Positions 1-9,264 of a stretch of 41,900 nucleotides of DNA are shown one piece after another. Source of the DNA: Acrasis kona (taxonomy: Eukaryota > Heterolobosea > Eutetramitea > Acrasida > Acrasidae). The position numbers and the translations under genes were made by a program. The notes below the pieces were generated by a model. The model had not been told where the DNA came from and ran no database searches. It was given only the letters and a program-made list of their open reading frames with translations. The first letter of the stretch is position 1; each line of letters begins with the position of its first letter. Where the stretch lies: positions 1-41,900 of the forward strand of contig JAOPGA020000709.1 in NCBI GenBank assembly GCA_026419775.2, given 5' to 3'.

Positions 1-369
1 GAGGGAGACGAAGAAGCTTCCCCATAAAAATATAATTTTTCTTCCAAATCGGTCGCTAATGAGACCTCCAACTGCGGCACCAACCATCATGCCCAAGAAT
101 ACAGAACTACCAACGAATCCTCTTTCGAACGATTGCAGGTTAAAGGCCGCACTCAAGGTATCTAGAATTAAGCTCACAAGGCCCAACTGAACACCATCAA
201 GAAACCATCCACCTCCACATATAAATAAAAGTAACATTTGATACCATCCAACTCCAATTTTGTCGAGCGCATCATCAAAAGTAAAAGAATCGGGCTCTAT
301 ATCATCGCCCTTTATACCACCATCTCTTGTCTCGTCCAGTAGTGAATATTCGCTGTCATTTGATGTCAT
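1..369 (-). CDS. MFS transporter, N-terminal part (runs off the window)
   Basis: Reading the minus strand from an ATG at 367-369 gives 123 open codons that continue past base 1. The first ~40 residues are acidic and cytosolic-looking (MTSNDSEYSLLDE...). A membrane segment follows (WYQMLLLFICGGGWFLDGVQ), then a second one ending in GGLISDRFGRK, the loop 2-3 signature (G-x3-D-R-x-G-R-K) of major facilitator transporters. The acidic lead and 'G-x-G-W-[FY]-x-x-D' start resemble the SV2/organic-ion/sugar-porter branch, but the substrate cannot be told from this part. It is followed on the same strand by the mannosidase gene, whose stop lies about 80 bp upstream of this start, so the two are tandem. 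The MFS call is firm; the subfamily is a guess. Confidence 0.8.
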   Translation of the reverse strand, partial: MTSNDSEYSLLDETRDGGIKGDDIEPDSFTFDDALDKIGVGWYQMLLLFICGGGWFLDGVQLGLVSLILDTLSAAFNLQSFERGFVGSSVFLGMMVGAAVGGLISDRFGRKIIFLWGSFFVSL

Positions 370-447
370 CTATCGTTTAAGAAAATATTGTAAGCGTGAC
401 AGGAATCAATGTTTTAGTTTGTCTGTAATTTTAAACAAATGTAAATT

Positions 448-3228
448 TTATTTACTAATTTCAGTCAAATAAGTTCTAATATTCAATGGCGAGACGCTAG
501 CCTTCAACACACCTGACGATCTACCAGACTTTTCAGCATTCGCAGAAATAAATGTCTCTTGATGATTCTTCAACTTTAGTTGATCATGACCAACAACACC
601 ACTCAAATCAACTTGGGCATCACTACCAGTCTGGTCAATATTCAACACTCTCAACAACGTCTGTTCGCCCAAAGACGCCATCGACAATTGATTAAAGCTC
701 AACAAGTGCAAATTCTTCGGTAAACCACCGATAGGTTCGAATCTAGTATTCAAAAAATCATCATATTCGGACGACTCTGGAATATTTTCAAGATTAGAAA
801 AGAAGAAGGTATCAAGAGGGAAATTCAAATTCAAAGATTGATAAGGACGCAACGTTTGATATTTTGTTTCCAAATTATCAACGCTATCTAAAAATAATCT
901 CAATTTTACATTTACACCAGTGGTATCATTTAGTGGACGATCCAAACCTCTAGCATCATCTTGTAACGTCCTTCTGTGCAACATCATTTCAAGTTGACCA
1001 TCTTGTAAAGTAGCGACGCCCCTCGTAGCGCTGCTCACCAACAACATTTGTCTATTTTTATCATCCTTGATGGAAGCACTATACACCATTGGATAGTAAT
1101 TGCTACTGATGGGCCATAACGTATCGCTCAATGGCTTTGCATTACGTGTGCGATGCATCGTGTAGAGACCTTGACTGTCCGTATCTAATTTTCCGTTATT
1201 TTTAACGTCCGTTGTAAACCGTGCTATTAATTCTTTATTTCCCTCCAAAACTCCCACTTGATATTCAATTTCAATAAAACCACATTCACCTGTAATTGGA
1301 TCATTGTTGTTTGTTTTGTATAATCGAATGATTTGTTTGATTTGATCCGAAAATGTGATTTTGATTTGCGTGACGACTTGTCCGTCTAAAATGGTGATTT
1401 GTGGTTTGGTGGGTAATAAATCAGCATGATCTGATTTGGTTCTGAAAATGTAAGCGCCGCTTGCTTGATCGTTCTTATCGTAACTATCGTATTGGAGGAA
1501 TTCTTGTTTGAGGTAAAAATCTTGATTCGTTTTCTTGTTTTTGATTTTGAACGAAATGCCATCGGTCACTAGATCGTAAACGTCATTGCTGATTTTCGTT
1601 GGTTCTCCATTCAATTCACGTTCCGTTCTTGTTGGTTTGTTGATTGACGATGATCCGAAATGAATGAAGAATGTGTCGAGTCCTAATGGTGGAATGTTAT
1701 CGGCTTGGAAACGAACGTCATAAGTGTTCGATGATGATGATTTGATGACTGTTGATTTGATCTTGTTTCCATTCTTGTCGGTCACGTATACATCTGGCCT
1801 TGCTAACGTGACATTGACGTAGCTGGTACGTTTCCATCCTAATGAATTATAAACAATGATGGGAACGGATTTGCTTGTTGATGCTTCCAGTAAGTAGTTT
1901 GGGCTCGTGTGAAATTTGTAATTCTTGTTGGGTTGTTTCGACAGTAACGATGATAAGCAGACGGATTGTGGTTCTTGAACGGCTTGTATACCTTGTGTCA
2001 AATAATCTCTGTACATTGTGATGACATGTTCTCTTTCTGTTCCTGTGATTCCATCATGATGTTGGACGTAACCATTGGCTTCGCGTAAAAGTAATAAATT
2101 GGAGAAGAGAGACGAAGGTACGTTCTTGTTGTAAGCTCTGGCTACGCTGTAGAGTGCATCTGCTGTTCTTCCTATTCTTTCTGCCTCTCTTGCATAATCT
2201 TTCAGTGCAGGTCTTGATGTGTAAATGCCACTCCAGTATGATTTATCATTGTCGGCGTATGGGAAAAAGTCCTTTTTGTAAGTTGGCCAGCTTTGCTTGT
2301 TGGCTTTTGGGTTGATGGCATCCAAGTAATCAGTAAGTAGCGAATACTTCAGGTTCATGTTGTACTTTTCCTTATTCTTGTTGATGTAGTTCATCAGGAG
2401 TGTCATGTTTGTGAAATTGATTTCTGCATCGGAGAATTGGAAATCACAACCGAATGGGAACAAGAGGTTATTCGTTCTGTAGGCGGGTTCGTATTGGTTT
2501 CTTACGATGTTGACAAACTCTGCTGCTACGGAGGCAATGTTGGAAGCATTGATGGAGAATCCACCCTCGAAGTTGAATGCTGAACCACCACTTGGAGTAC
2601 AGTAGCTATCGTATAAAATGTTTGTAAAGATGCTTGAGTTGGTGTATTCATTCTCCCAAAAGAACTGTAAGGTCTTGTCCTTCCTTCTTCTTTCCCTTTC
2701 GTCCCAAGAGATTCTTCCAATTACGTGGTAGTCAAAGTTACTTTCATAATTCAATTTGGCCGTGAATGATGAATCACCGAAGGGATCTACAGTCCAGCCA
2801 GTACGTGGGACTCCTGCTTTTCCGAAAAGATTGTAGAGGAATTGATGACCGGTAGTATGTTGATCGATTGCTGCCCCATAGGTAGGGATTGCATCGTCGT
2901 GCATCACCCAACCTCCGTTTATGAACTCAATTTGCTTGGTTTCAATGAGTACATGTCTAAAGTCTTCTTGTTGCTTCTTGGTAGCTTGCTTCCACCACTT
3001 TGCAAAGTATGATGTTTCGGCCCATTGAAATCTTCTTTCAGGATTCTTTAGTAACCCTACCAAAACTGTATCTAGAATTCCCTTCACTTTGTGGTCAAAG
3101 TATTCATCAACTGTCTCAAGCCAGCCCGGGTCGCAATGAGAATGAGGAAGAATATGTACATTTAGTTCTGTTGAGCACAGTGCTCCGATGACGAATAAAG
3201 TCGCGCAGATCAGAAATCGCGAGAGCAT
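448..3228 (-). CDS. Lysosomal-type alpha-mannosidase (glycoside hydrolase family 38)
   Basis: A single open frame of 926 residues, the usual size of the class II family. It removes alpha-linked mannose from N-glycans in lysosomes or as a secreted enzyme. The start at 3226-3228 is chosen over an in-frame ATG 19 codons upstream because it opens directly into a signal peptide (MLSRFLICATLFVIGALCS). Numbering from the upstream ATG, the zinc site is HSHCD (48-52; H50, D52), D167 is the nucleophile in TVDPFGDSS, and the later His ligand lies in HHDGITGTERE near 409. GGWVMHDDA and many N-x-S/T sites also fit. Oddity: the family's DPFGHS reads DPFGDS, so a conserved His is Asp (171). No introns are seen. 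Family assignment is very strong; lysosomal location is inferred from the family. Confidence 0.95.
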   Translation of the reverse strand: MLSRFLICATLFVIGALCSTELNVHILPHSHCDPGWLETVDEYFDHKVKGILDTVLVGLLKNPERRFQWAETSYFAKWWKQATKKQQEDFRHVLIETKQIEFINGGWVMHDDAIPTYGAAIDQHTTGHQFLYNLFGKAGVPRTGWTVDPFGDSSFTAKLNYESNFDYHVIGRISWDERERRRKDKTLQFFWENEYTNSSIFTNILYDSYCTPSGGSAFNFEGGFSINASNIASVAAEFVNIVRNQYEPAYRTNNLLFPFGCDFQFSDAEINFTNMTLLMNYINKNKEKYNMNLKYSLLTDYLDAINPKANKQSWPTYKKDFFPYADNDKSYWSGIYTSRPALKDYAREAERIGRTADALYSVARAYNKNVPSSLFSNLLLLREANGYVQHHDGITGTEREHVITMYRDYLTQGIQAVQEPQSVCLSSLLSKQPNKNYKFHTSPNYLLEASTSKSVPIIVYNSLGWKRTSYVNVTLARPDVYVTDKNGNKIKSTVIKSSSSNTYDVRFQADNIPPLGLDTFFIHFGSSSINKPTRTERELNGEPTKISNDVYDLVTDGISFKIKNKKTNQDFYLKQEFLQYDSYDKNDQASGAYIFRTKSDHADLLPTKPQITILDGQVVTQIKITFSDQIKQIIRLYKTNNNDPITGECGFIEIEYQVGVLEGNKELIARFTTDVKNNGKLDTDSQGLYTMHRTRNAKPLSDTLWPISSNYYPMVYSASIKDDKNRQMLLVSSATRGVATLQDGQLEMMLHRRTLQDDARGLDRPLNDTTGVNVKLRLFLDSVDNLETKYQTLRPYQSLNLNFPLDTFFFSNLENIPESSEYDDFLNTRFEPIGGLPKNLHLLSFNQLSMASLGEQTLLRVLNIDQTGSDAQVDLSGVVGHDQLKLKNHQETFISANAEKSGRSSGVLKASVSPLNIRTYLTEISK

Positions 3229-3541
3229 TTTATTTTTTGAAGGGTTTTTGATCTGCAAGGTTGATAAAGATCTGGAAATAGCCAATCAAGTTAATCTTGA
3301 TTTATTAGTGGATGATAAATGATAACTGGCCACCTGTGACGATCTAAATGACAATATTGTTAGATTGATTGATAAGAATTGCAAATGCCTAATTTCAAGC
3401 TTTTTGCATCTCTTACAAGCCGGCTTGTTGTAAAATAGTAAAAATAGAACGTTGTAATAAAAGGTGACAATTGTGTTGAACAAAATTTTCTATAAATTCT
3501 GTCATGTATGACAGAAAAATTAAATCAAACAAAAAAATAAA
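3229..3541. promoter_or_regulatory. Divergent intergenic region
   Basis: About 310 bp separate the mannosidase start (minus) from the small two-repeat gene (plus), so it should hold both promoters. It is AT-rich, with an A-rich run just before the ATG at 3542. No TATA box or other named element could be fixed with confidence, and short open frames here look like noise. Confidence 0.4.
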
Positions 3542-3862
3542 ATGACACAATCGGCCTTGCAAAAAGTACAAGAGAACGAGAACTACGAGGTCACAGATGT
3601 CCACCCTAACGTTCGTGGAAATGACGTGGTAACCTTCGAAAACAAGGAAACAGGAGACAAGAGGGTTTTCACCAATGTGCATCATGGAGACGTATTGTTA
3701 CCTGAACATGAACATGAACCACATACCCTGAAAGAGGTGGAACAAGATCCTAAGTACGATCTGATCGACGTTCACACCAACAAAGTCGGAAAAGAAGCTC
3801 TGTTGTTTGAAAATAATGAGACCGGAAAGACGATTGCCTTCAACAATGTAAACCCTCAATAA
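3542..3862 (+). CDS. Small protein made of two tandem repeats, function unknown
   Basis: Encodes 106 residues after an A-rich leader. The protein is an internal duplication: residues ~10-50 (NYEVTDVHPNVRGNDVVTFE, then ETGDKRVFTNVHHGD) and ~66-106 (KYDLIDVHTNKVGKEALLFE, then ETGKTIAFNNVNPQ) share Y-[ED]-[VL]-x-DVH-x-N, a hydrophobic [VL]-x-FEN and N-E/K-E-T-G. The spacing suggests two copies of a ~40-residue beta-rich unit joined by an acidic His/Glu linker (PEHEHEPHTLKEVEQD). There is no signal peptide or membrane segment, so it is probably soluble and cytosolic. AATAAA begins within the last codons, a likely polyadenylation signal. I do not recognise the family. Codon use matches the neighbouring host genes. 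Confidence 0.75.
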   Translation: MTQSALQKVQENENYEVTDVHPNVRGNDVVTFENKETGDKRVFTNVHHGDVLLPEHEHEPHTLKEVEQDPKYDLIDVHTNKVGKEALLFENNETGKTIAFNNVNPQ

Positions 3863-3962
3863 AATAAACGGATTCAGACTTATGTAACATTTAAGTAATC
3901 TCTTCAACATTTCTGCACCTTAAAACTTCAACCAATCTCCTGAGTAATAATATATTTGAAGT

Positions 3963-4381
3963 CTATCCTTTCTTGATAATCTCATCCCATGCTTGACCAC
4001 AAAATGAGCATTTCTGGTAAAAACAACATAAATGTTATTATACAATCAAAGTACTCAAGCACAGGACATANGGCCATTTTCACTAACCCTAGAACATAGT
4101 TAATCAATCTTCAACGAACATACCTATATTTTCTACAGCAAAGACTTCCTTATCCTGAGGACAAACTTTACTAGATAGACACGTATTCATCTTTTTGCAA
4201 TAACCAAAGGGAGTCCACCTTGCATTTGGTCCTTCGTCTTCGTGTTGAAATTTAAAATAGGAAAGGCAAGTCGTTTGTGTGTCTTACAACGAACCATCCT
4301 ATCCTTGCCCACTCCTAAGTGGATAATTTTGTAATCGATATCCGGGTGAATAATTTCAGGTGGTATATTGTCCGCAAACAA
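3963..4381 (-). CDS. Small zinc-ribbon-like protein, three exons
   Basis: A start at 4379-4381 opens MFADNIPPEIIHPDIDYKII. The unspliced frame stops after 64 codons, but two GT...AG introns give a coherent protein of about 81 residues: exons 4381-4288, 4237-4137 and 4013-3963; introns 4287-4238 (50 nt, GTAAGA...GAAG) and 4136-4014 (123 nt, GTAGAA...CCAG). The second half carries Cys in pairs: GYC, NTC, KVCPQD and KCSFCGQAWDE, with the last two resembling a zinc ribbon. It ends at a TAG at 3963-3965. Its ATG is only 13 bp from the cyclase-like gene on the other strand, so the two must share a promoter. The splice model is my inference from frame and splice signals; the weaker point is the GTAGAA donor of intron 2. 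Confidence 0.6.
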
Positions 4382-4394
4382 TTAACGAGTGAAA

Positions 4395-6545
4395 ATGGAT
4401 GCTTCACCAGATGTTGAACGGCAGGTGTTCAGAGATGCCAAAGCACACAGAAGAGACTCAATGGTGTCAAGATTCTGCTCTATTCGCCTCGCTTTGATAT
4501 TGATGATTATCGTGTTTGGATCAATCATGTGCATGATCAATATTGTTTGGGCATCTGTGTATGGAACGACTCTAACTAAGCAAACACAAGATCTGTTGTA
4601 TCGCATCAATCAACAAATGTATCAGCGTACGTACGAAAAGCTTATACCACCAAAGCTACTGGCGCAATCACTTTTGAACGGATATGCCGCATTAGGAACT
4701 GACACAGACCCAAGCTTCGCAGCAACGAAAGATTACATTATAAATGCATTCAAAACATTTGTGAATGGAACTGATGATGTGTACTCCTTCAACTTGGGAA
4801 ACGTGAGAAACTCAACCTTTTATTCAACAATGGGAGTCAGCAACAAGGATGGATATGTTGACAATTACTTCACATGGCCAGGCTTCACAGCAGTCAACCA
4901 ACTTCAACATTATCCCCTAGACGCAGATTTCAAATGGAACCCACCAGCAGCCTACGTGGGAAGAAGTACCTTCCAGACCGGAATCTGGTCCAAACTCCGT
5001 GTCAATCCAACTCCAAACTCCGGAAATGGAGTTCTAGCCGTCGCCAAGTGTAAGCAAGTAAACGGGCTTAGGGACTGTCCGATCTTCATCACATATGGTT
5101 TAGGTGTTCAGAACGCCACAACAAAATCTATCAACTACGTAGCCAGCGTAGCCTTCATTGCCAGCGCGCTCAGCGACGACTTGCAAGAATTCGTAACGAG
5201 CTTGCCTAATAGTGCCATGATGATTATAGAGAAGAACACCGGAAACATTCTAGGAAGTAGCGATCCGAATCACATCATCACAGCCAACAATGGAAGTGAA
5301 TTGGTGCCTGCACAAAATTACAACAATTCAATGTTAGCGTCCGCAGCAGCCTACTTGCGATCCAACTATGGAAATGACTATGCTGGAATCACTCAAGATG
5401 GAGTCAACCAACAGCAATTCCGCTTCTATGATGCCAAAAGCAACAAGTACGTATTTGGAACATTCAAGTTGGTGTTCGATCCATCAGGCATACAATGGAT
5501 TAATGTAGTGGTCGTCCCAGAGGTCAGCCTAATCGGAGACTACTTGGTAACATTGATCGTGGTAGTGGTAGTTTTGGTCGTGGTACTAATCATGTTTTTA
5601 GTGTTGGGTGGATTCTTCGCAGCATGGATCACAAGACCATTAACAAGTTTGGCGCGCGAAATGAAATTAGTCCAAAACATGAACTTGGATAGAATCAAAC
5701 CACAACAATCACATTTTGGAGAGCTCATCACCATTCAAAGTGCGTTCATGAGCATGGTCGACCGACTCAAGTCATACAAAGCCTTCTTACCAGGTCACAT
5801 CTTACAAAGAGATTATGGATACGACGAGACCGAATTGGATCAAACGCCAGAACCTTCCAAACAACAAGTCGAAGTAATTGATTCCGATCCAAAAATGTTT
5901 GATCTAGGTGTCAACAAGAAGAACATTACAATGATGGTCATCACAATCACCAACTCCGAATCGACCATAGAACAACACGGAGAAGACCTAAGCGACTATC
6001 AAGCCTATCACAGCGCATTGTTGACGATGGTATCGGAGGCGGTCAACAAGAACAAGGGACACATTGACTCATTCGACCAATCACATTTTGTTGCTTGTTG
6101 GGGAACAGGAGCGGCGGCGAGGAACGGATCCGAACAAGATGCTGTCAATGCATTAACGGCATGTGAAACTATTTTGAATAGAATAAAAATGTTTAAGGAT
6201 GATTCTACGGTTAGCGCCGTTACGAATCCCATTAGAATTAGTGTTTGTAGTGGTGTTGCATTTGTTGGTAACATGGGTAATTACAATAAACGTTTGTTGT
6301 GCTTGTTTGGTCCGGTCTGTGTGGTTAGCGACGCTGTTTGTGATGCGAGCGAGAAACTTGGATTGTCTGTTGTTGTGGATGATGCTACCTGTAATTTGGT
6401 CGGTAATCAATTTTCGACACATCAAGTTGGTACTGTGGTGATTGACCAAAGGGTTGTTGTGATTCGTCAACTTGTTTTAGGAGAGAAATCTAACGTTTAT
6501 AACGACTTTGTTTATCAAAGAAGTAAACTAATAAAATCAGAATGA
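4395..6545 (+). CDS. Two-pass receptor with Cache-like sensor, HAMP and degenerate class III cyclase domain
   Basis: 716 residues from the ATG at 4395. Order: basic cytosolic start, TM1 (~29-56, ALILMIIVFGSIMCMINIVW), extracellular sensor (~57-375) with several N-x-S/T sites in the style of a double Cache domain, TM2 (~384-412, Val-rich), HAMP linker with ITRPLTSLAREM (~413-460), a SYKAFLPGHIL segment, then a nucleotidyl-cyclase homology domain (~512-690). The second metal Asp may survive (SFDQSHFVACWG), but the first is missing (VITITNS where F-x-D-I-x-G-F-T is usual). The ribose Asn and transition-state Arg of VN-x-A-x-R are replaced (CVVSDAVCDASEKLG). It is therefore probably a catalytically dead sensor or a heterodimer partner. 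Similar membrane cyclase-like proteins are common in amoeboid protists. No introns. Confidence 0.88.
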   Translation: MDASPDVERQVFRDAKAHRRDSMVSRFCSIRLALILMIIVFGSIMCMINIVWASVYGTTLTKQTQDLLYRINQQMYQRTYEKLIPPKLLAQSLLNGYAALGTDTDPSFAATKDYIINAFKTFVNGTDDVYSFNLGNVRNSTFYSTMGVSNKDGYVDNYFTWPGFTAVNQLQHYPLDADFKWNPPAAYVGRSTFQTGIWSKLRVNPTPNSGNGVLAVAKCKQVNGLRDCPIFITYGLGVQNATTKSINYVASVAFIASALSDDLQEFVTSLPNSAMMIIEKNTGNILGSSDPNHIITANNGSELVPAQNYNNSMLASAAAYLRSNYGNDYAGITQDGVNQQQFRFYDAKSNKYVFGTFKLVFDPSGIQWINVVVVPEVSLIGDYLVTLIVVVVVLVVVLIMFLVLGGFFAAWITRPLTSLAREMKLVQNMNLDRIKPQQSHFGELITIQSAFMSMVDRLKSYKAFLPGHILQRDYGYDETELDQTPEPSKQQVEVIDSDPKMFDLGVNKKNITMMVITITNSESTIEQHGEDLSDYQAYHSALLTMVSEAVNKNKGHIDSFDQSHFVACWGTGAAARNGSEQDAVNALTACETILNRIKMFKDDSTVSAVTNPIRISVCSGVAFVGNMGNYNKRLLCLFGPVCVVSDAVCDASEKLGLSVVVDDATCNLVGNQFSTHQVGTVVIDQRVVVIRQLVLGEKSNVYNDFVYQRSKLIKSE

Positions 6546-6839
6546 TTTTAATTTATTTTTTGTTTTATTTGATTTCAAATAATTAGAGGATAATGCTTGT
6601 CTTCGTCAGCAAGGCTAGTTTTTAATTCTAAATCATGCTATTTTATAAACAGATGTAGATGACTTTGACCATAAGAAATGGAAATAAAATTCTTTCTTTT
6701 GACTGCAATCAGGAAGTTCGGGTGTCAACCAAGGAAGGGTTATTATGCAACGATCTGTTTGGTTTTATCAGGTTACAAAATTCATAGTAGGTTATGAAAA
6801 ATTTATTCATACAGATTTGAATACTTGTCTCACACTGAC
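6546..6839. other. Convergent intergenic spacer
   Basis: Lies between the stops of the receptor gene and the His/Arg-rich secreted protein gene. AT-rich, with AATAAA-like sequences at both sides (for example near 6683), as expected for two 3' ends. No further gene or RNA is seen. Confidence 0.4.
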
Positions 6840-7286
6840 TTAAGCACTTGCTGCGGTACTTTGTTGATGTCCTGGTCTCCTTGAGCCTAATGGTCTTACT
6901 GGTCTTGAACCATGTGGGCGACCAGAGCCACGTGGATGACGAGAGCCATGTGGAGCATCAGAACTGTGTGAATGTTGTGGCTTTGGACCATGACCAGCTC
7001 CTTCTGGGCGACCAGAACCCTGTGGTTGCTGTGATGCGCTGGCAAGTAGTTTTCTTAGGGACCCAGCGGCAGTTGTTGATGGGTGTGGTCTTCTAGAACC
7101 ATGTGGTCTTCTGGATCCTTGAGGATGTCCTGAGGCATGTGGGTGTTGCGAGCCGCGGGGGTGTCCTGACACATTAGGGTGTGGTCTGCGACTTCCAGTT
7201 GGCTTTCCACTTGCTGCATGAGCAGCAGAATAACCTGATAGTGCAACAATTACAAATAGAATGGCTATAATAACCTTTGAGCTCAT
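6840..7286 (-). CDS. Secreted low-complexity His/Arg/Pro/Gly/Ser-rich protein
   Basis: 148 residues. A clear signal peptide (MSSKVIIAILFVIVALSG, probable cleavage after AAHA) precedes a mature chain built from degenerate 6-8 residue repeats of the form [GA]-[SH]-R-R-P-H / S-G-H-P-[RQ]-G-S-x-x-P-H. The chain is very basic and almost free of hydrophobic residues, apart from a short SLRKLLASA near the middle. It looks like a disordered extracellular or wall/matrix protein, or one that binds metal through His. An antimicrobial role is possible but not supported by sequence alone. The repeats probably arose by slippage, so copy number may vary among strains. Confidence 0.75.
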   Translation of the reverse strand: MSSKVIIAILFVIVALSGYSAAHAASGKPTGSRRPHPNVSGHPRGSQHPHASGHPQGSRRPHGSRRPHPSTTAAGSLRKLLASASQQPQGSGRPEGAGHGPKPQHSHSSDAPHGSRHPRGSGRPHGSRPVRPLGSRRPGHQQSTAASA

Positions 7287-7932
7287 TTTTCACTGTTGTA
7301 TGCTCCTGCTGTTCACTTGTTGCTTTTAATGTTGTACTAGAGGGGTCTCTTGGTTTTATAGCAACATAATTGGAACCTCTGCGGCGCTAAGAAAACTCCT
7401 TGTAAACCCACCAAAAAGTATCATATCTTCTAATTCGCTTTATGAAGCGTGGAATAAAAAAATATCCGCAGGTTTGTAAGAACGGAGTTTGTAGATTTAA
7501 GGTGGAGTTTAAAATGAACAGTAAAACTGCGCGATGACAATGCATCTACTGTATTTCCTCGAGAAGTGTTAAATAACACGGGCGATTGGTTAATCGCTGA
7601 AATTAACCAAACACGACGGTATGATTTAATTTTCCGGGTTTTGTAAACCGCGACGATCACCGCATTTTCTGAGCTTGTCTCGCTGTGATTCTAAATCAAT
7701 ACCTTTCGTTGAACCCAGTCAACCATACCGTCTTTTCACCTTTTTTTGGTCGATAGGTGGAACAGTTTAATTAAAAATCTTAAAAAAGCGTCATGTGGTG
7801 ACATAAAACACTGATGTGTCTTTGTTGTTAATATACTAATAATTACCTGACGTAAAGATTACTCAAAGTAAACACTTGCTGCAATTGGTAATTCTAATTT
7901 TATTTTAATAAAAATAGTTGTTACAACTTTTT
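7287..7932. other. Non-coding stretch
   Basis: No convincing gene on either strand. It contains the promoter side of the secreted-protein gene (a TTTTATAG box near 7356-7363 in plus-strand reading) and a small inverted pair, GACGGTATG near 7615 against CATACCGTC near 7724. Short open frames here show no coding character. Confidence 0.35.
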
Positions 7933-8049
7933 TCAATACTTCGTGGTTACAAGGTCGCGAAGCACTTCGTTGGACATTTCGGCATCAATATCTCCCAGAC
8001 GAGCTAACGCCGCCAAAGGAAAAGAAGAAACGAACGTCGAAATAAAACA
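7933..8049 (-). pseudogene. Short open segment, possible last exon or gene fragment
   Basis: The minus strand is open for 38 codons and ends at a TGA (7933-7935). It reads STFVSSFPLAALARLGDIDA followed by EMSNEVLRDLVTTKY, which has normal protein composition, but there is no good ATG at its head. A spliced last exon or a relic would both fit. No family recognised. Bases 8050-8435 next to it hold nothing recognisable except a GGCGCTAAGGCGCC near-palindrome at about 8183. Confidence 0.25.
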
Positions 8050-8435
8050 TCATTATTAAAAAAAATGACATTGTTTAATGTGGAGAATGAGAACTGTAGG
8101 CTCTATAGAGTTTTAAGTCTCTTAACTTTAGGAAATGAAAATGAACATGATCCTCTCAAAGAAGAATAATGTAAAAGTAGTCGGCGCTAAGGCGCCTAAA
8201 ATCCTTTCCATTTTGTACATGAATGTAATGAAAAATAATTCATTAAAATGAATTAGACATTATTGCTTGGACTGAAAGACCGTACAATTATATTCATACA
8301 AAAAAATAAGAATTTTAATGTGTACCAAGAATGTTTCAGGGTTATGTAAACCGTGAATACTTTACTATACCAATCTATAGAATGATATATTGAAATCACA
8401 CTAAATAGTCTTTACGTATGCAACAAACAATATGA

Positions 8436-8597
8436 CTTCACACACACACACCAACGTGTCCTGGTCAACTCAACCTTGTCGCTTACAACCATTTCGGTTA
8501 TCCCGTCATGATTATTGTTGAAGCATCTAATGATGGTAGAATGTCACTTCTTGAGTCTGGATTAGTTGAGGACATTGCCCACTTCCAACTATTTTGA
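8436..8597 (+). pseudogene. Open segment without start, possible exon
   Basis: Open for 54 codons between two stops. The part from about 8460 reads PGQLNLVAYNHFGYPVMIIV and then EASNDGRMSLLESGLVEDIA, a composition expected of a globular protein. It lacks an upstream ATG, begins in a CA repeat, and ends at TGA 8595-8597. It may be an exon of a decayed element gene together with the acidic ORF that starts 96 bp downstream. Family unknown. Confidence 0.25.
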
Positions 8598-8692
8598 GCA
8601 AAATTTAACAAATTATACAAAGTAGACAACATTGCTTTGTAATTTCCTCAAGCCATTAATTTGTTTAATTTTCAATCAGATAATTACTGCAA

Positions 8693-8926
8693 ATGAACAC
8701 TGGCAGCAGATCAGATCCAATCCTTGTTGATGACTGTATTATCATCAATATTAGCGACGAAGAGGTAAGTAAAGATGAAAAGGACGGTCCAAGTAAATTT
8801 GGTGAATGGATAGATAATGTGTTTATGGAAGGAGTCAAGCAAGACCCAACTTCCCTAACTCAACTCATGGATAATGTATGGAATATAGAGGAGCCTTCAC
8901 CAAATGAGGATGAACAATGCCATTAG
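8693..8926 (+). CDS. Small acidic protein, function unknown
   Basis: 77 residues from ATG 8693. The start holds a hydrophobic-acidic patch, DPILVDDCIIINISDEE, which looks like a SUMO-interacting motif ([VI]-x-[VI]-[VI] next to acidic residues). The rest is acidic with one amphipathic segment (KFGEWIDNVFMEGVKQD). A perfect donor-like GAAGAGGTAAGT lies inside the ORF at about 8761, so a spliced form is possible, although the unspliced reading stays protein-like. Acidic leaders of this kind occur at the N-termini of piggyBac-type transposases, but no transposase core follows. It is followed by non-coding DNA and the 20-bp repeat. Confidence 0.35.
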   Translation: MNTGSRSDPILVDDCIIINISDEEVSKDEKDGPSKFGEWIDNVFMEGVKQDPTSLTQLMDNVWNIEEPSPNEDEQCH

Positions 8927-9130
8927 TTGCTTTAAAGGTTTTAAACAGCTGTGGTACACTTGTTTGAACCTCATTTTTAGCCAAAGCTTTTACCATCAGT
9001 CTACTTACAGGTATGTGTCACAATCTTGCCTCATTTATATGGTGCACTATGTTTAACTCATTAATTGGATACAGTAATGTAGGTCTGCTATTGGATACGG
9101 TTTTACTATTTTTATTTCGGATTTGGCGGT

Positions 9131-9219
9131 TCCTCACTTGACAATAAAAATCCTCACTTGACAATAAAAATCCTCACTTGACAATAAAAATCCTCACTTG
9201 ACAATTAATATCCTCACCT
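9131..9219. repeat. 20-bp tandem repeat, about 4.4 copies
   Basis: Direct repeats of TCCTCACTTGACAATAAAAA start at 9131, 9151, 9171 and 9191, with a partial diverged copy at 9211. The first three units are identical, indicating recent slippage. It sits just beyond the 3' end of the minus-strand interrupted gene. Confidence 0.95.
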
Positions 9220-9264
9220 AGATTACAATAATAAAGATAACGTTGGAGGGAAGGAGAGATGTTT

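Noticed and set aside
8761-9010. Intron starting at GTAAGT inside the small acidic ORF
   Set aside because: The unspliced frame stays protein-like across the donor and no acceptor gave a clearly better reading.
9131-9219. CRISPR array
   Set aside because: Units are contiguous with no spacers and the DNA is eukaryotic.
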